Source: Pseudoxanthomonas sp. (GTDB lineage: Bacteria; Pseudomonadota; Gammaproteobacteria; Xanthomonadales; Xanthomonadaceae). From it: DNA of 64,000 bases. Under the pieces are notes generated by a model. It was not told where the DNA came from. It searched no databases and saw only the letters and a list, made by a program, of their open reading frames with translations. Location: assembly GCF_027498035.1 (NCBI RefSeq), contig NZ_CP114978.1, forward strand, positions 930,001 through 994,000, in the 5' to 3' direction. The position numbers and the translations under genes are program-made. Below, in pieces: positions 28,892 through 38,449 of this stretch. Positions within the stretch are counted from its first letter, which is position 1, and each line of letters starts with the position of its first letter.

Positions 28892-31594
28892 TCAGGCTTC
28901 CGGCTGGGCCTCACTAGAGGCGACGACGCCATCGGCCGCGGCTTCCAGGTCTTCGTCTTCTTCCAGCGACGCATCCAGGCGTTCGATCGCCTGCAGCTTT
29001 TCCTTCTTGCCCAGGCGGATCAGGGTGACGCCCTGGGTATTGCGGCTCACGGCCGAAATCTCGGTCGAACGCGTGCGCACCAGCGTGCCACCATCGGAGA
29101 TCAGCATGACCTCGTCGCTGTTGCCCAGCAGCAGCGCGCCGACCAGCTTGCCGTTGCGGGCATTGGTCTGGATGCCGATCACGCCCTGGGTGCCGCGGCC
29201 CTTGCGCGGGTAATCGGCCAGCGGGGTGCGCTTGCCGAAGCCGTTCTCGGTGGCGGTCAGGATGTAGCAGCCGTTCTCGTCCTGGGTGGTTTCCAGAACA
29301 GCCTCGTCGCCGGCGGTCTCGACTGCTTCGTCGACCACATCTTCCGCGGCCTCGTCGCTGCCGGCACCGGCGGCGCGTTCGGCCACGATCAGGCTGACCA
29401 CGTCCTCGCCCACAGCCAGCCTGATGCCGCGCACGCCGGTGGCGGTGCGGCCCATGGAACGCACGGCCTCCTCGCCGAAGCGCACGGTCTTGCCGTTGGA
29501 AGCGAACAGCAGCACGTCACGCTCGCCATCGGTCAGGGCCACGCCGACCAGCGCATCGCCTTCGTCCAGGTTGATCGCGATCTTGCCGCGCGCCAGGCGA
29601 TAGGCGAACTCGGTCAGCGGGGTCTTCTTGACCGTGCCGTTGCGGGTGGCGAAAAACACGAAGCGGCCTTCGTCATACGCGCGTACCGGCAGCACGGCCT
29701 GGACCTTCTCGCCGGCTTCCAGCGGGATCCAGTTGATGATCGGACGACCGCGCGCGTTCGGCCCGGCCTCGGGCAGCTGGTGCACGGCCAGCCAGAACAC
29801 GCGGCCCTTGCTGGTGAAGGTCAGCAGCGTGTCGTGGGTGTTGACCAGCCACAGCTGGTCGATGAAATCCTCGTCCTTGGTCGCCGCGGCGTTGCGACCA
29901 CGGCCACCGCGCTTCTGCGCGCGGTAGCTGCTGGCCGGCTGGCGCTTGGCATAGCCCGAATGCGACAGGGTCACGACCATGTCTTCCGGCGCGATCAGGT
30001 CGAGGATGTCGAAGTCTTCCTCGCTCTGGCGGATCTCGCTGCGACGCGGATCGCCGAACTCGGCCTTGACGTTCAGCAGCTCCTCGCGGATCACCTCCTT
30101 CAGCACCTCCGGATTCTCCAGGATGCGGATCAGGCCGGTGATGGTTTCCAGCAGCAGGCGGTATTCCTCGGTGAGCTTTTCCTGCTCCAGGCCGGTCAGG
30201 CGGTGCAGGCGCATTTCCAGGATCTGGCTGGCCTGCACTTCGGTCAGCTGGTAGCGGCCCTGCAGGAAACCCACGCCGCTGGGCAGGTCTTCCGGTCGCG
30301 AGGTTTCGCTGCCCGACGCCGCCAGCAGCGAGCCCACCAGGCCCGGTTCCCAGGTCTTGGCCAGCATGCGCTCGCGCGCTTCGCCCGGATTGGCCGAGGT
30401 CTTGATCAGCTCGATCATCTCGTCGATGTTGGCGAGCGCGACCGTCAGGCCTTCCAGGATGTGCGCGCGGGCGCGGGCCTTGCGCAGTTCGAAAATGGTC
30501 CGGCGGGTCACCACCTCGCGGCGGTGGCGCACGAAGGCTTCCAGCATCTGCTTGATGTTGAGCAGCTGCGGGCGGCCATCGACCAGGGCGACCATGTTGA
30601 TGCCGAACACCGACTCCATCGGCGTCTGCGAGTACAGGTTGTTGAGGACCACCTCGGCCGATTCGCCGCGCTTGACCTCGATGTAGATGCGCATGCCGTC
30701 CTTGTCGGACTCATCACGCAGTTCGCTGATGCCTTCGAGCTTCTTTTCCTTGACCAGCTCGGCGATCTTCTCGATCAACCGCGCCTTGTTCACCTGGTAG
30801 GGAATCTCGGTGACGATGATCGCTTCGCGGCCGGTGCGGTCGTCGACTTCCACGTCGGCCTTGGCGCGCATGCGCACCCGGCCACGGCCGGTGCGGTAGC
30901 CGGCGATGATGCCGGCGGTGCCGTTGATGATGCCGGCGGTGGGGAAATCCGGGCCCGGGATGTATTCCATCAACTGGTCGATGTCGATCAGCGGGTTGTC
31001 GATCATGGCGATCAAGCCATCGATGACTTCGGACATGTTGTGCGGCGGGATGTTGGTCGCCATGCCCACCGCGATACCGGCCGAACCATTGACCAGCAGG
31101 CTCGGGAACCGGGTCGGCATGACCGTCGGCTCAAGCTCTTTTTCGTCGTAGTTGGGCTGGAAATCGACGGTTTCCTTGTCGATGTCGGCCATCATCTCGT
31201 GGGCCAGGCGCGACATGCGCGACTCGGTGTAACGCATCGCGGCAGCGGAGTCGCCGTCGACCGAACCGAAGTTGCCCTGGCCATCGACCATCATGTAGCG
31301 CAGCGAGAACGGCTGGGCCATGCGCACCAGCGTGTCGTACACCGACTGGTCGCCATGCGGGTGGTACTTACCGATCACGTCACCGACGATACGGGCGGAC
31401 TTGAAGTGCTGCTTGTTGCTGTGCGCGCCGAGTTCGTGCATCGCGTACAGGACGCGGCGGTGCACCGGCTTGAGGCCGTCCCGGACATCGGGGAGTGCGC
31501 GGCCCACGATCACGCTCATGGCGTAATCGAGATAGCTCTTGCGCATCTCGTCTTCGAGGTTGACGGGGATGATTTCCTTGGCGAGATCAGCCAT
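28892..31594 (-). CDS. gyrA: DNA gyrase subunit A
   Basis: 900 residues. GyrA breaks and rejoins DNA to introduce negative supercoils together with GyrB. The catalytic tyrosine lies near 122 in AAMRYTE. The quinolone-resistance region reads HPHGDQSVYD, giving Gln83, Ser84 and Asp87 in E. coli numbering (the residue numbers coincide). The C-terminal domain has the acidic tail and repeats (beta-pinwheel). The start ATG at 31594 is preceded by an extended -10 promoter about 100 bases upstream. mtnA lies upstream on the same strand, an arrangement common in Xanthomonads. Confidence 0.98.
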   Translation of the reverse strand: MADLAKEIIPVNLEDEMRKSYLDYAMSVIVGRALPDVRDGLKPVHRRVLYAMHELGAHSNKQHFKSARIVGDVIGKYHPHGDQSVYDTLVRMAQPFSLRYMMVDGQGNFGSVDGDSAAAMRYTESRMSRLAHEMMADIDKETVDFQPNYDEKELEPTVMPTRFPSLLVNGSAGIAVGMATNIPPHNMSEVIDGLIAMIDNPLIDIDQLMEYIPGPDFPTAGIINGTAGIIAGYRTGRGRVRMRAKADVEVDDRTGREAIIVTEIPYQVNKARLIEKIAELVKEKKLEGISELRDESDKDGMRIYIEVKRGESAEVVLNNLYSQTPMESVFGINMVALVDGRPQLLNIKQMLEAFVRHRREVVTRRTIFELRKARARAHILEGLTVALANIDEMIELIKTSANPGEARERMLAKTWEPGLVGSLLAASGSETSRPEDLPSGVGFLQGRYQLTEVQASQILEMRLHRLTGLEQEKLTEEYRLLLETITGLIRILENPEVLKEVIREELLNVKAEFGDPRRSEIRQSEEDFDILDLIAPEDMVVTLSHSGYAKRQPASSYRAQKRGGRGRNAAATKDEDFIDQLWLVNTHDTLLTFTSKGRVFWLAVHQLPEAGPNARGRPIINWIPLEAGEKVQAVLPVRAYDEGRFVFFATRNGTVKKTPLTEFAYRLARGKIAINLDEGDALVGVALTDGERDVLLFASNGKTVRFGEEAVRSMGRTATGVRGIRLAVGEDVVSLIVAERAAGAGSDEAAEDVVDEAVETAGDEAVLETTQDENGCYILTATENGFGKRTPLADYPRKGRGTQGVIGIQTNARNGKLVGALLLGNSDEVMLISDGGTLVRTRSTEISAVSRNTQGVTLIRLGKKEKLQAIERLDASLEEDEDLEAAADGVVASSEAQPEA

Positions 31595-31908
31595 TCGATG
31601 TCCGTGCTTGTCTTCGGTGCGTCAGGCCAAAACCCGGGCTGCCACAGGCTGCGTGGCGACTGGATTCCGGAGGGGTTTTCAAGCGCGGAATTGTACCACG
31701 CGCAGCCACCCGGATGCGGCCCGGGATACGGCGAAAATCAAGCACTTGCGCGTGGAACCTGGCTTATGCGGCCGCTTTGCGCGGCATGTTCCACCATGCC
31801 ATTCCGGCATCGGATCGTGCGGGAGCGGCGCATCGCCGCGACGAGGTTTCCCGATCAAACCCCATCGCAGCCACGGGCCGCGCCTCCACGGCAATCGAAC
31901 GCGTGCCT
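31595..31908. other. 314 bp intergenic between mtnA and gyrA
   Basis: Holds the gyrA promoter region (see 31690-31698) and a short hairpin near 31783-31800 (GGCATG/CATGCC) that could end mtnA transcription weakly. No gene supported. Confidence 0.6.
31690..31698 (-). promoter_or_regulatory. Extended -10 promoter for gyrA
   Basis: Minus strand TGGTACAAT: a TGn extension followed by TACAAT, about 96 bases upstream of the gyrA ATG. No good -35 box, which an extended -10 can replace. The predicted leader is about 90 nucleotides. Confidence 0.5.
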
Positions 31909-32964
31909 TCAGCCGAAGGCTGCGCGCATCTTCGCCGTGGTGGGCTGCTCGACCACGCCCCTCTCGGTCACGATGGCATCGATCAGCTCGCCCGGCGTCA
32001 CGTCGAAGACCGGATTCCAGGCGTTGATGCCTTCGGCCACGATGCGCACGCCGCCGATGCCGTGCAGCTCGCCCGGATCGCGCTCTTCGATCTCGATCAG
32101 GTCGCCGCTGGCGGTGTCCATGTCGACCGTGGACGAAGGCGCGACCACCATGAACTTCAGGCCGTGGTGGCGCGCGGCGATGGCCAGCTGGTAAGTCCCG
32201 ATCTTGTTGGCGGTGTCGCCGTTGGCGCAGATCCGGTCAGCGCCGACGACGACCCACTGCACCGCGCCGGTCTTCATCAGGTGCGAAGCGGCCGAGTCGG
32301 CAATCAGGGTCGCGTCGATGCCGTCCTGCTGCAGCTCCCACACGGTCAGGCGCGCGCCCTGCTGCCACGGCCGGGTCTCGTCGGCGAACACCTTGAGGAT
32401 CTTGCCCTGGGCCACGCCGGCACGGATCACGCCCAGTGCCGTACCGAAGCCAGCGGTCGCCAGCGAGCCGGTGTTGCAATGGGTCAGCACGCCACTGCCC
32501 TGCCCGATCAAGGCCGCGCCCAGTTCGCCCATGTGGCGGTTGGCGGCCAGGTCTTCGGTGGCGATGGCCTCGGCTTCGCGTTCCAGCACCGCCATCCAGT
32601 CGGTGCCGGCGGGCTGCAGTACGCGGCGCATGCGCGCCAGCGCCCAGGCCAGGTTCACCGCGGTCGGGCGTGCGGCGTTGAGGCGCTGCAGGGCCGGTTC
32701 GATCTTCAGTGATGCCTCGGCGCCATCGGCAGCCTCAATCTCGCGCCCAGCCAGCACCGTGCCCCAGGCCGCCGCAATGCCGATCGCCGGCGCGCCGCGG
32801 ACAGCCAGCGAATGGATGGCGGCGGCCACATCATCGCTGGTGGCACAGGTCACATGCTCCACCACGAAGGGCAGCTTGCGCTGGTCCAGCAGTTCCAGGG
32901 CGTCACCGGTCCACAGGATCGGACGGATGCGGTCGTAACGGGCGTAGTCGAAAGTGTCGTTCAT
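31909..32964 (-). CDS. mtnA: S-methyl-5-thioribose-1-phosphate isomerase
   Basis: 351 residues. MtnA converts methylthioribose 1-phosphate to methylthioribulose 1-phosphate in the methionine salvage pathway. Active-site residues of the family are present: Cys in THCNTGSLATAGFGTALGVIR (near 162) and Asp in GADRICANGDTANKIGTY (near 241), with RGAPAIGIAAA near 55-65. Length fits the family (about 340-370). No other salvage gene is in the window. Conserved linkage with gyrA in related genomes is recalled, not checked. Confidence 0.95.
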   Translation of the reverse strand: MNDTFDYARYDRIRPILWTGDALELLDQRKLPFVVEHVTCATSDDVAAAIHSLAVRGAPAIGIAAAWGTVLAGREIEAADGAEASLKIEPALQRLNAARPTAVNLAWALARMRRVLQPAGTDWMAVLEREAEAIATEDLAANRHMGELGAALIGQGSGVLTHCNTGSLATAGFGTALGVIRAGVAQGKILKVFADETRPWQQGARLTVWELQQDGIDATLIADSAASHLMKTGAVQWVVVGADRICANGDTANKIGTYQLAIAARHHGLKFMVVAPSSTVDMDTASGDLIEIEERDPGELHGIGGVRIVAEGINAWNPVFDVTPGELIDAIVTERGVVEQPTTAKMRAAFG

Positions 32965-33013
32965 CGGCGCATTTTACCCGCGACGATGTCGCAATCCGAA
33001 TGCAGGACCGCGA

Positions 33014-33565
33014 TCAGCGGACGCGGAACAGTCCGCGGCAGCCGCCATCGACCCAGACCCCGTCGTCATCCCAGCCCCAGGTCTTGCCTTCCTCGCAAGC
33101 CATGTCCGACATCTGCCGGACCAACTCAACCGTCTCGACAGTGACCTGTGCCGGGCAGTATTTGCGCGCCTGGTCGGTGGATTCGCAACGGACCACGCGG
33201 TGCTTGAGGTCGAACTCCCCACCATCGTCATCGCCTGCGCCACTGACGAACTCACCACGGCAGCCATGGTCGACCCACACGCCGAAGCGGCCGTAGTCCC
33301 AGGTGCGTCCCTTGACGCAGGGCATGTTCGACAGCTGCTTGGTCAGGCGCACGCCGGCCGAGGCGTCCACGTCGCAATATTTCAGGTCCTTGTCCTTGGA
33401 CTCGCAGCGGAAATGCTGCACGGGCACGTCGTCCAGCGTCTTCTCATGGCCGCCGAACAAACGCCCCACCGTGGCGCAGCCAGGCAGAGCCATCGCAGTA
33501 CACGCCAGCAGGCTTACACGGACCCAACGACTGCTCGACACGGCCTTCCCCAGAACGCTACGCAA
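33014..33565 (-). CDS. DUF3011 lipoprotein with two tandem repeat units
   Basis: 183 residues from the TTG at 33565, chosen because GGGAG lies eight bases upstream and gives a short signal peptide (VSLLACTAMALPGC lipobox); another TTG in frame starts 39 bases earlier, without such a site. Two copies of a 70-residue unit follow: RCES, then YC, then TKQLSNMPCVKGRTWDYGRFGVWVDHGCRGEF, then again RCES, YC and ending TWGWDDDGVWVDGGCRGLF. This is the DUF3011 pattern. The two copies are about 40-50 percent alike, so an internal duplication is clear. Six or more cysteines per pair suggest disulfide bonds in the periplasm. Function unknown. Confidence 0.75.
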   Translation of the reverse strand: MRSVLGKAVSSSRWVRVSLLACTAMALPGCATVGRLFGGHEKTLDDVPVQHFRCESKDKDLKYCDVDASAGVRLTKQLSNMPCVKGRTWDYGRFGVWVDHGCRGEFVSGAGDDDGGEFDLKHRVVRCESTDQARKYCPAQVTVETVELVRQMSDMACEEGKTWGWDDDGVWVDGGCRGLFRVR

Positions 33566-33639
33566 ACTCGAAACTCCCTGCCGGTGTGGTTCATGCCAGC
33601 ACAATTACGTGTTTACGGTCCGTGTATTCCCAGCGTGTG

Positions 33640-34611
33640 TCAGGCCCCCGCGAAATCGAAAGCCAGCACGTCGGCGATCCGGGAGGTTCCCAGCATCGCC
33701 ATCAGCAGCCGATCCATCCCCACTGCCACGCCGGCGCAGTGTGGCATGAGTGGCAGGGCGTCAAGCAAGTGCCCATCGCGCGGCGGCTGAACAAGCCCGC
33801 GCGCGGCACGACGCTGGTTGTCGCGGCTGAACCGGGCAGCCTGTTCAGTGGCATCGCGCAGCTCGTGATAACCGTTGGCCAGCTCCATCGCGCCTAGGTA
33901 CAGCTCGAAGCGTTCGGCCACTGGCGGGTCGCCTGCGCGGATCTGCGCCAGCGCCGCCTGGCTGGCCGGCCAGTCATGCACGATCGTGATCGCATCGGCG
34001 GAGAAGTTCGACTGGATGTGGTGGGTCACCAGCAGGTCGAGCCAGTCATCGCGACCCAGCCCTTCGCCATCGATCCGTACCCCGCCCAGCGCCGCCTGCA
34101 ACTGCTCCACGCTGGCGGTGAACGGGTCCAGCCCCAGGCTGCGCTGGAACAGGTCGCGATAGGTCAGCGACTCGACCGAGGCCGTACGCCCGACCAGTGC
34201 CAGTGCCTGCTGGACCAGTGCAACCGTTTCATCAGCCAGGCGCTGGTGGTCCCAGCCCACCCGGTACCACTCAAGCATGGTGAACTCGGGATTGTGGCGG
34301 CCACCGGCCTCGCCATTGCGAAACACCCGGCCAAGTTCGTAGCAATCCCCGATGCCTGCCGCCAACAGCCGCTTGAGCGGATATTCGGGCGAAGTGCGCA
34401 GCCAGCGCGTGCGCGCGCCGGCACTGACATGACCACTGAAATCGGTGGTGAAGCTGTCGATGTTCGGCTCGGTGTTGCCGGCCTGCGACAGCACCGGCGT
34501 TTCCACTTCCAGCACCTCGCGCTCGGCGAAGAACGCCCGCACCAGCGCGTTCAGGCGTGCGCGCAGGCGAAGCGCGTCCAGCGAGGCATTCGGACGCCAT
34601 GCCTGGCTCAT
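33640..34611 (-). CDS. epmA: Elongation factor P lysine ligase EpmA (PoxA/GenX)
   Basis: 323 residues, the size of EpmA (about 325). EpmA is a class II lysyl-tRNA synthetase-like enzyme that attaches beta-lysine to a lysine of elongation factor P. Class II motifs are visible: VETPVLSQAGNTEPNIDSF (motif 1 region), RTSPEYPLKRLLAAGIGDCYELGRVFRNGE (motif 2), and GVAVGMDRLLMAMLG (motif 3). No N-terminal anticodon-binding domain is present, which separates it from lysyl-tRNA synthetase. It overlaps the end of ligA by four bases (ATGA), so it is translationally coupled to it. Confidence 0.93.
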   Translation of the reverse strand: MSQAWRPNASLDALRLRARLNALVRAFFAEREVLEVETPVLSQAGNTEPNIDSFTTDFSGHVSAGARTRWLRTSPEYPLKRLLAAGIGDCYELGRVFRNGEAGGRHNPEFTMLEWYRVGWDHQRLADETVALVQQALALVGRTASVESLTYRDLFQRSLGLDPFTASVEQLQAALGGVRIDGEGLGRDDWLDLLVTHHIQSNFSADAITIVHDWPASQAALAQIRAGDPPVAERFELYLGAMELANGYHELRDATEQAARFSRDNQRRAARGLVQPPRDGHLLDALPLMPHCAGVAVGMDRLLMAMLGTSRIADVLAFDFAGA

Positions 34612-37091
34612 GCGTGCCGCTCCAGGAACGCCAGCAGCCGCGCTTCGTCCCAGACCTCGATGCCCAGGTCCTGGGCTTTCTTCAGCTTCGAACCGGCTTC
34701 GGCGCCGGCAACGACGAAGCTGGTTTTCTTCGACACGCTGCCCGTCACCTTGGCGCCCAGCGCTTCGAGCTTCGCGCCGGCTTCATCGCGGCTCATCGCG
34801 TCCAGGCCACCGGTCAGCACCACGGTCTGCCCGGTCAACGGGCCGGTTTCGACGGCAGCCTGCTGCGGCGTGATCGCATCCAGCCTGGCCAAGGCCTCGG
34901 CGGTGCGGCGCAGCAGCTGCACGTGCGCATCGTCTTCCAGCCACGCGGCCAGTGCGCCCGCCGTGTCCTTGGGTAGGCCGATGCCGATCAACGTTGCCGC
35001 TTCGGCATCGACGATGTCGTCCACATCGGGCATTGCCGCGGCCAGCGCTTCGGCACGCACCCTGGTGAGCTTGGGGATCTCGATGTCGGCCAGCAGCGTC
35101 GCCAGGTCCAGGCCGTCGCGCAGCAGGCCGCTGGGCGCATGGGTGTCACCGATCTGTACACCGCGCGCCAGCAGGTCATCGATGGCCTGCTGGTTGCCCT
35201 CCTGGGCGAAGAAGCCCCCCAGCGAACGCGCCACCTCGCCGCCGACATCGGGCACGCGCTTGAAGACCGGCCAGGGCAAGACCCGGATCAGCGCCAGGTC
35301 GCCAAACCACGCCGCCAGGGCCTTGGCCGTGCTCTCGCCGACGTGGTCGATGCCCAGTGCGAACAGGAACCGCTCCAGCGTCGTCTGGCGGCTGGCATCC
35401 AGCGCCTCGACCAGGTTCTCGGCCCACTTGGTTGCGATCTTCCTGCGGTTCCAGTCGAAGGTCGGCAGGCCGGCGCGCAGCAGGTCTGCCTGCCAGGTGT
35501 CAGGCGCTTCGTCGGTGTCGCCGCGCACCTGGGCCACCTCGGCTTCCAGCCTGGCGTAGGCGCCACTGGCCAGGTGCTCGCGGGCCTCGCGCAGAAAACC
35601 TTCAGGCGTCTCTGCGCCGGTGACCAGCCGCAGTTGCAGCAGCATGTCCAGGTCGAGCTTGTACAGGTCGGCCACGCCCTGGACCACGCCGGCATCGACC
35701 AGCACTTCGATGAATTTCTCGCCGAGGCCATCGACGTCCATCGCCTTGCGCGAGACGAAATGGCGGATCGCCTCCTTGCGCTGCGCCGGGCAGCTCAACT
35801 CGCCGGAACAACGCCAGGCCGCAGCGCCTTCCTCGCGCACGATGTCCGAACCACAGACCGGGCAATGGGTCGGCATCTGCCAGGCTTGCGTGCCTGCGGG
35901 CCGCTGGGCTTCGATCACGCTGACCACTTCGGGGATCACGTCGCCGGCGCGACGCACGATCACCGTATCGCCGATGCGCACGTCCAGTCGCGCGATCTGG
36001 TCGGCGTTGTGCAGGGTCGCATTGGTCACGATCACGCCCGCCACCTGCACCGGCTCCAATCGCGCCACCGGGGTGGCGGCGCCGGTGCGGCCGATCTGGA
36101 TCTCGATGTCCTTGACCGTGGTCGATTGCTCCTGCGCCGGGAATTTATGGGCGATCGCCCAGCGCGGCGCGCGCGAGACGAAACCCATCTCGCGCTGGCC
36201 CTGCGCATCGTCCAGCTTGTAGACCACGCCGTCGATGTCGAACGGCAGCGCGTCGCGGCGCGCGCCGATGTCGCGATAGAAGTCCAGCAGGCCCGCGGCG
36301 CCTTCGACCAGTTTCGACAGGTCGCTGACCGGGAATCCCCACGCACGCAGTTGCTGCAACATGCCCGAGTGGCTTTCGGGCAAGACCCCGCCTTCCACTG
36401 CACCGGTGCCGTAGGCGTAGAACGCCAGCGGCCGCTGCGCGGTGATGCGGGCATCCAGCTGCCGCAGCGAACCGGCCGCACCATTGCGTGGATTGGCCAG
36501 CACCTTGCCGCCATGCAGCCGCGCCTGTTCGTTGTACGCCTCGAACGCGGCGCGGGGCATGTAGACCTCGCCCCGCACTTCCAGCACGTCGGGCCAGCCC
36601 TCGCCACGCAGCTTGAGCGGAATGGCCTTGACCGTGCGCAGGTTGGCGGTGACGTCCTCGCCGGTGGCGCCATCGCCACGGGTGGCACCCTGGACGAACA
36701 CGCCGTGTTCGTAGCGCAGGCTGATGGCCAGGCCGTCGAGCTTGGGTTCGGCCGAGAACGTCAGCGTCCTGCGGCCCAGCTTTTCGGCGATGCGGCGAAC
36801 GAAGTCAGCCACCTCTTCATCGTCGAAGGCATTGCCCAGCGACAGCATCGGGATGGCGTGCCGCACTTCGGCGAATTTCGATTCTGCCAATGCGCCGACG
36901 CGCTGGGTCGGCGAATCGGGTGTCACCAGTTCCGGATGCGTCGCTTCCAGTTCGTCCAGTGCACGCAGCAGGCGGTCGTACTCCGCGTCCGGGATATTCG
37001 GCTCATCCAGCACGTGATAGCGATAGCTGGCGTCGTCGAGCTGCTGTCGCAGTTCGGCGATGCGGGCCGCAGGATTGGTCGCGTTGGTCAT
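34608..37091 (-). CDS. ligA: NAD-dependent DNA ligase (extended form)
   Basis: 827 residues, about 150 longer than E. coli LigA (671). The adenylation site KLDG is at Lys117 in AEPKLDGLAISLRY. The zinc-binding cysteines are seen as CPVCGSD and CSGELSCPAQR, followed by helix-hairpin-helix repeats and a C-terminal BRCT domain (TVVLTGGLDAMSRDEAGAKLEALGAKVTGSVSKKTS). The extra length lies mainly between the zinc finger and the BRCT domain, with a segment near 515-560 (SGAYARLEAEVAQVRGDTDE). Such long LigA forms are typical of Xanthomonadaceae as I recall. It seals nicks in DNA replication. Confidence 0.95.
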   Translation of the reverse strand: MTNATNPAARIAELRQQLDDASYRYHVLDEPNIPDAEYDRLLRALDELEATHPELVTPDSPTQRVGALAESKFAEVRHAIPMLSLGNAFDDEEVADFVRRIAEKLGRRTLTFSAEPKLDGLAISLRYEHGVFVQGATRGDGATGEDVTANLRTVKAIPLKLRGEGWPDVLEVRGEVYMPRAAFEAYNEQARLHGGKVLANPRNGAAGSLRQLDARITAQRPLAFYAYGTGAVEGGVLPESHSGMLQQLRAWGFPVSDLSKLVEGAAGLLDFYRDIGARRDALPFDIDGVVYKLDDAQGQREMGFVSRAPRWAIAHKFPAQEQSTTVKDIEIQIGRTGAATPVARLEPVQVAGVIVTNATLHNADQIARLDVRIGDTVIVRRAGDVIPEVVSVIEAQRPAGTQAWQMPTHCPVCGSDIVREEGAAAWRCSGELSCPAQRKEAIRHFVSRKAMDVDGLGEKFIEVLVDAGVVQGVADLYKLDLDMLLQLRLVTGAETPEGFLREAREHLASGAYARLEAEVAQVRGDTDEAPDTWQADLLRAGLPTFDWNRRKIATKWAENLVEALDASRQTTLERFLFALGIDHVGESTAKALAAWFGDLALIRVLPWPVFKRVPDVGGEVARSLGGFFAQEGNQQAIDDLLARGVQIGDTHAPSGLLRDGLDLATLLADIEIPKLTRVRAEALAAAMPDVDDIVDAEAATLIGIGLPKDTAGALAAWLEDDAHVQLLRRTAEALARLDAITPQQAAVETGPLTGQTVVLTGGLDAMSRDEAGAKLEALGAKVTGSVSKKTSFVVAGAEAGSKLKKAQDLGIEVWDEARLLAFLERHA

Positions 37092-37314
37092 CGGCTGATT
37101 TTACCCGGGCTGGCGATTTCACGATGCCATGCAGCCACAGCTTCGACTGACCCGCGTACAGGCGGAGGCGCGATGCGGCTACAGGCGCAGGCATCGGTCA
37201 CCAAGCCGATGAGTCCCGCGCCCTGGCAACAACGCGGGTCCCGTGACTGGCCTGGCATGCTTGCCACCTGCGTTGCTACTTCTTGAGCGTCACTGCGCCC
37301 AAGGAGGACCTCCC

Positions 37315-38436
37315 GTGGCGTCCCGCCCGCCCGAACGCATGGTGCCGCTGGATTTCATCCGCGGCATCTGCCTGATCGTCATCACGCTCAACCACTATTC
37401 GTTGCTGACCCAGTTGCTGGGCTATCCCGGCAAGGCGCTCTGGACGCCCACGACGCTGGGGTATTCATCCTCGGCCGAACTGTTCTTCTTCATTTCCGGC
37501 TATCTGGTGGGCCTGATCTACGCGCAGCCGGGCATGTCGGCCGGGCTTTCGTTCGTACGCCTGAGCCATCGCGCCGGGCATCTGTACCTATACAACGCGC
37601 TGGCGTTCCTGTGCCTGCTGGCGCTATGTGGCGTGCTGCCGGAACAACTGGCCACGCAGCTGCGGATGCACGACCTGGTCTGGACACCGCACCAGGCCGC
37701 ACGGGCCTTCCTGCTGCTGCGCGACAGCCCGCCGCTGCTGGACGTACTGCAGATCTACGTGATCTTCCTGCTGGCCTGCATCCCGCTGGTGCCCCTGGTG
37801 ATCCGCTGGCCCCGGACCGTCCTGGCCGCCTCGCTGGCGCTGTATGTCCTGAGCCAGTGGCAGTCGGTGGCCGCGTCGCTGGGCCAACCGGGAGAATCGG
37901 GCTACTTCAACCGCTACGCCTGGCAGCTGTTGTTCATCGGCGGCATCGTCGGCGGGCGCCTGCAGGCCTTGCAACACCTGCAGGATGCGGCGCGTCACCC
38001 GCGCATCGCCTTCGCGCTGCTCTCCACGCTAGCGGCGATGACGGTGTTCTTCCTGATCGACCGCAAGGTGATGCCGCTGACCGACATGCGATGGTGGGAC
38101 AAACGTGACCTGGCGCCGCTACGGCTCGCACATGCGGCACTGGTGCTGTTCGCCTGGTTCTGGCTGTGCGGCGTCTTGCAGCAGACGAGGCTGCACCGCT
38201 GGGGCGGACACCGGATCGTTGAAGCCTTCAGCACCCTGGGCCGGCAATCCCTGGAGATGTTCACCTTCGGCATCGCACTGTCGTATGCCGGCGCGCTGCT
38301 GCTGCGCGCGCTGTCGCTGGGACGGATGACCTACCTGGCCATCGCCGCGCTGCTGGTCCTGCTGATGTGGCTGTTCGCCCGCTACCTGCGCTTGCGGCAC
38401 CTGATGGCGAGGACACCGCAGGCCCCGGCCACCTGA
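37315..38436 (+). CDS. opgC: OpgC-like acyltransferase (membrane, MdoC family)
   Basis: 373 residues from the GTG at 37315, which has AAGGAGG seven bases upstream; the open frame begins earlier without such a site. It has about ten transmembrane segments, starting with VPLDFIRGICLIVITLNHYS, the typical N-terminus of OpgC_C/acyltransferase-3 membrane proteins, with YLYNALAFLCLLALCG and FLLACIPLVPLVI later. OpgC transfers succinyl groups to osmoregulated periplasmic glucans in related bacteria. The gene sits on the opposite strand between ligA and zipA, breaking what is otherwise the smc-zipA-ligA order of many gammaproteobacteria. No opgG or opgH is nearby. Confidence 0.8.
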   Translation: MASRPPERMVPLDFIRGICLIVITLNHYSLLTQLLGYPGKALWTPTTLGYSSSAELFFFISGYLVGLIYAQPGMSAGLSFVRLSHRAGHLYLYNALAFLCLLALCGVLPEQLATQLRMHDLVWTPHQAARAFLLLRDSPPLLDVLQIYVIFLLACIPLVPLVIRWPRTVLAASLALYVLSQWQSVAASLGQPGESGYFNRYAWQLLFIGGIVGGRLQALQHLQDAARHPRIAFALLSTLAAMTVFFLIDRKVMPLTDMRWWDKRDLAPLRLAHAALVLFAWFWLCGVLQQTRLHRWGGHRIVEAFSTLGRQSLEMFTFGIALSYAGALLLRALSLGRMTYLAIAALLVLLMWLFARYLRLRHLMARTPQAPAT

Positions 38437-38449
38437 CCGGAGCGCCGAT

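Noticed and set aside
28727..32194. Open frame of 1155 codons on the plus strand opposite gyrA
   Set aside because: Shadow of gyrA and mtnA; the translation is low-complexity and rich in Ala, Gly, Arg and His.
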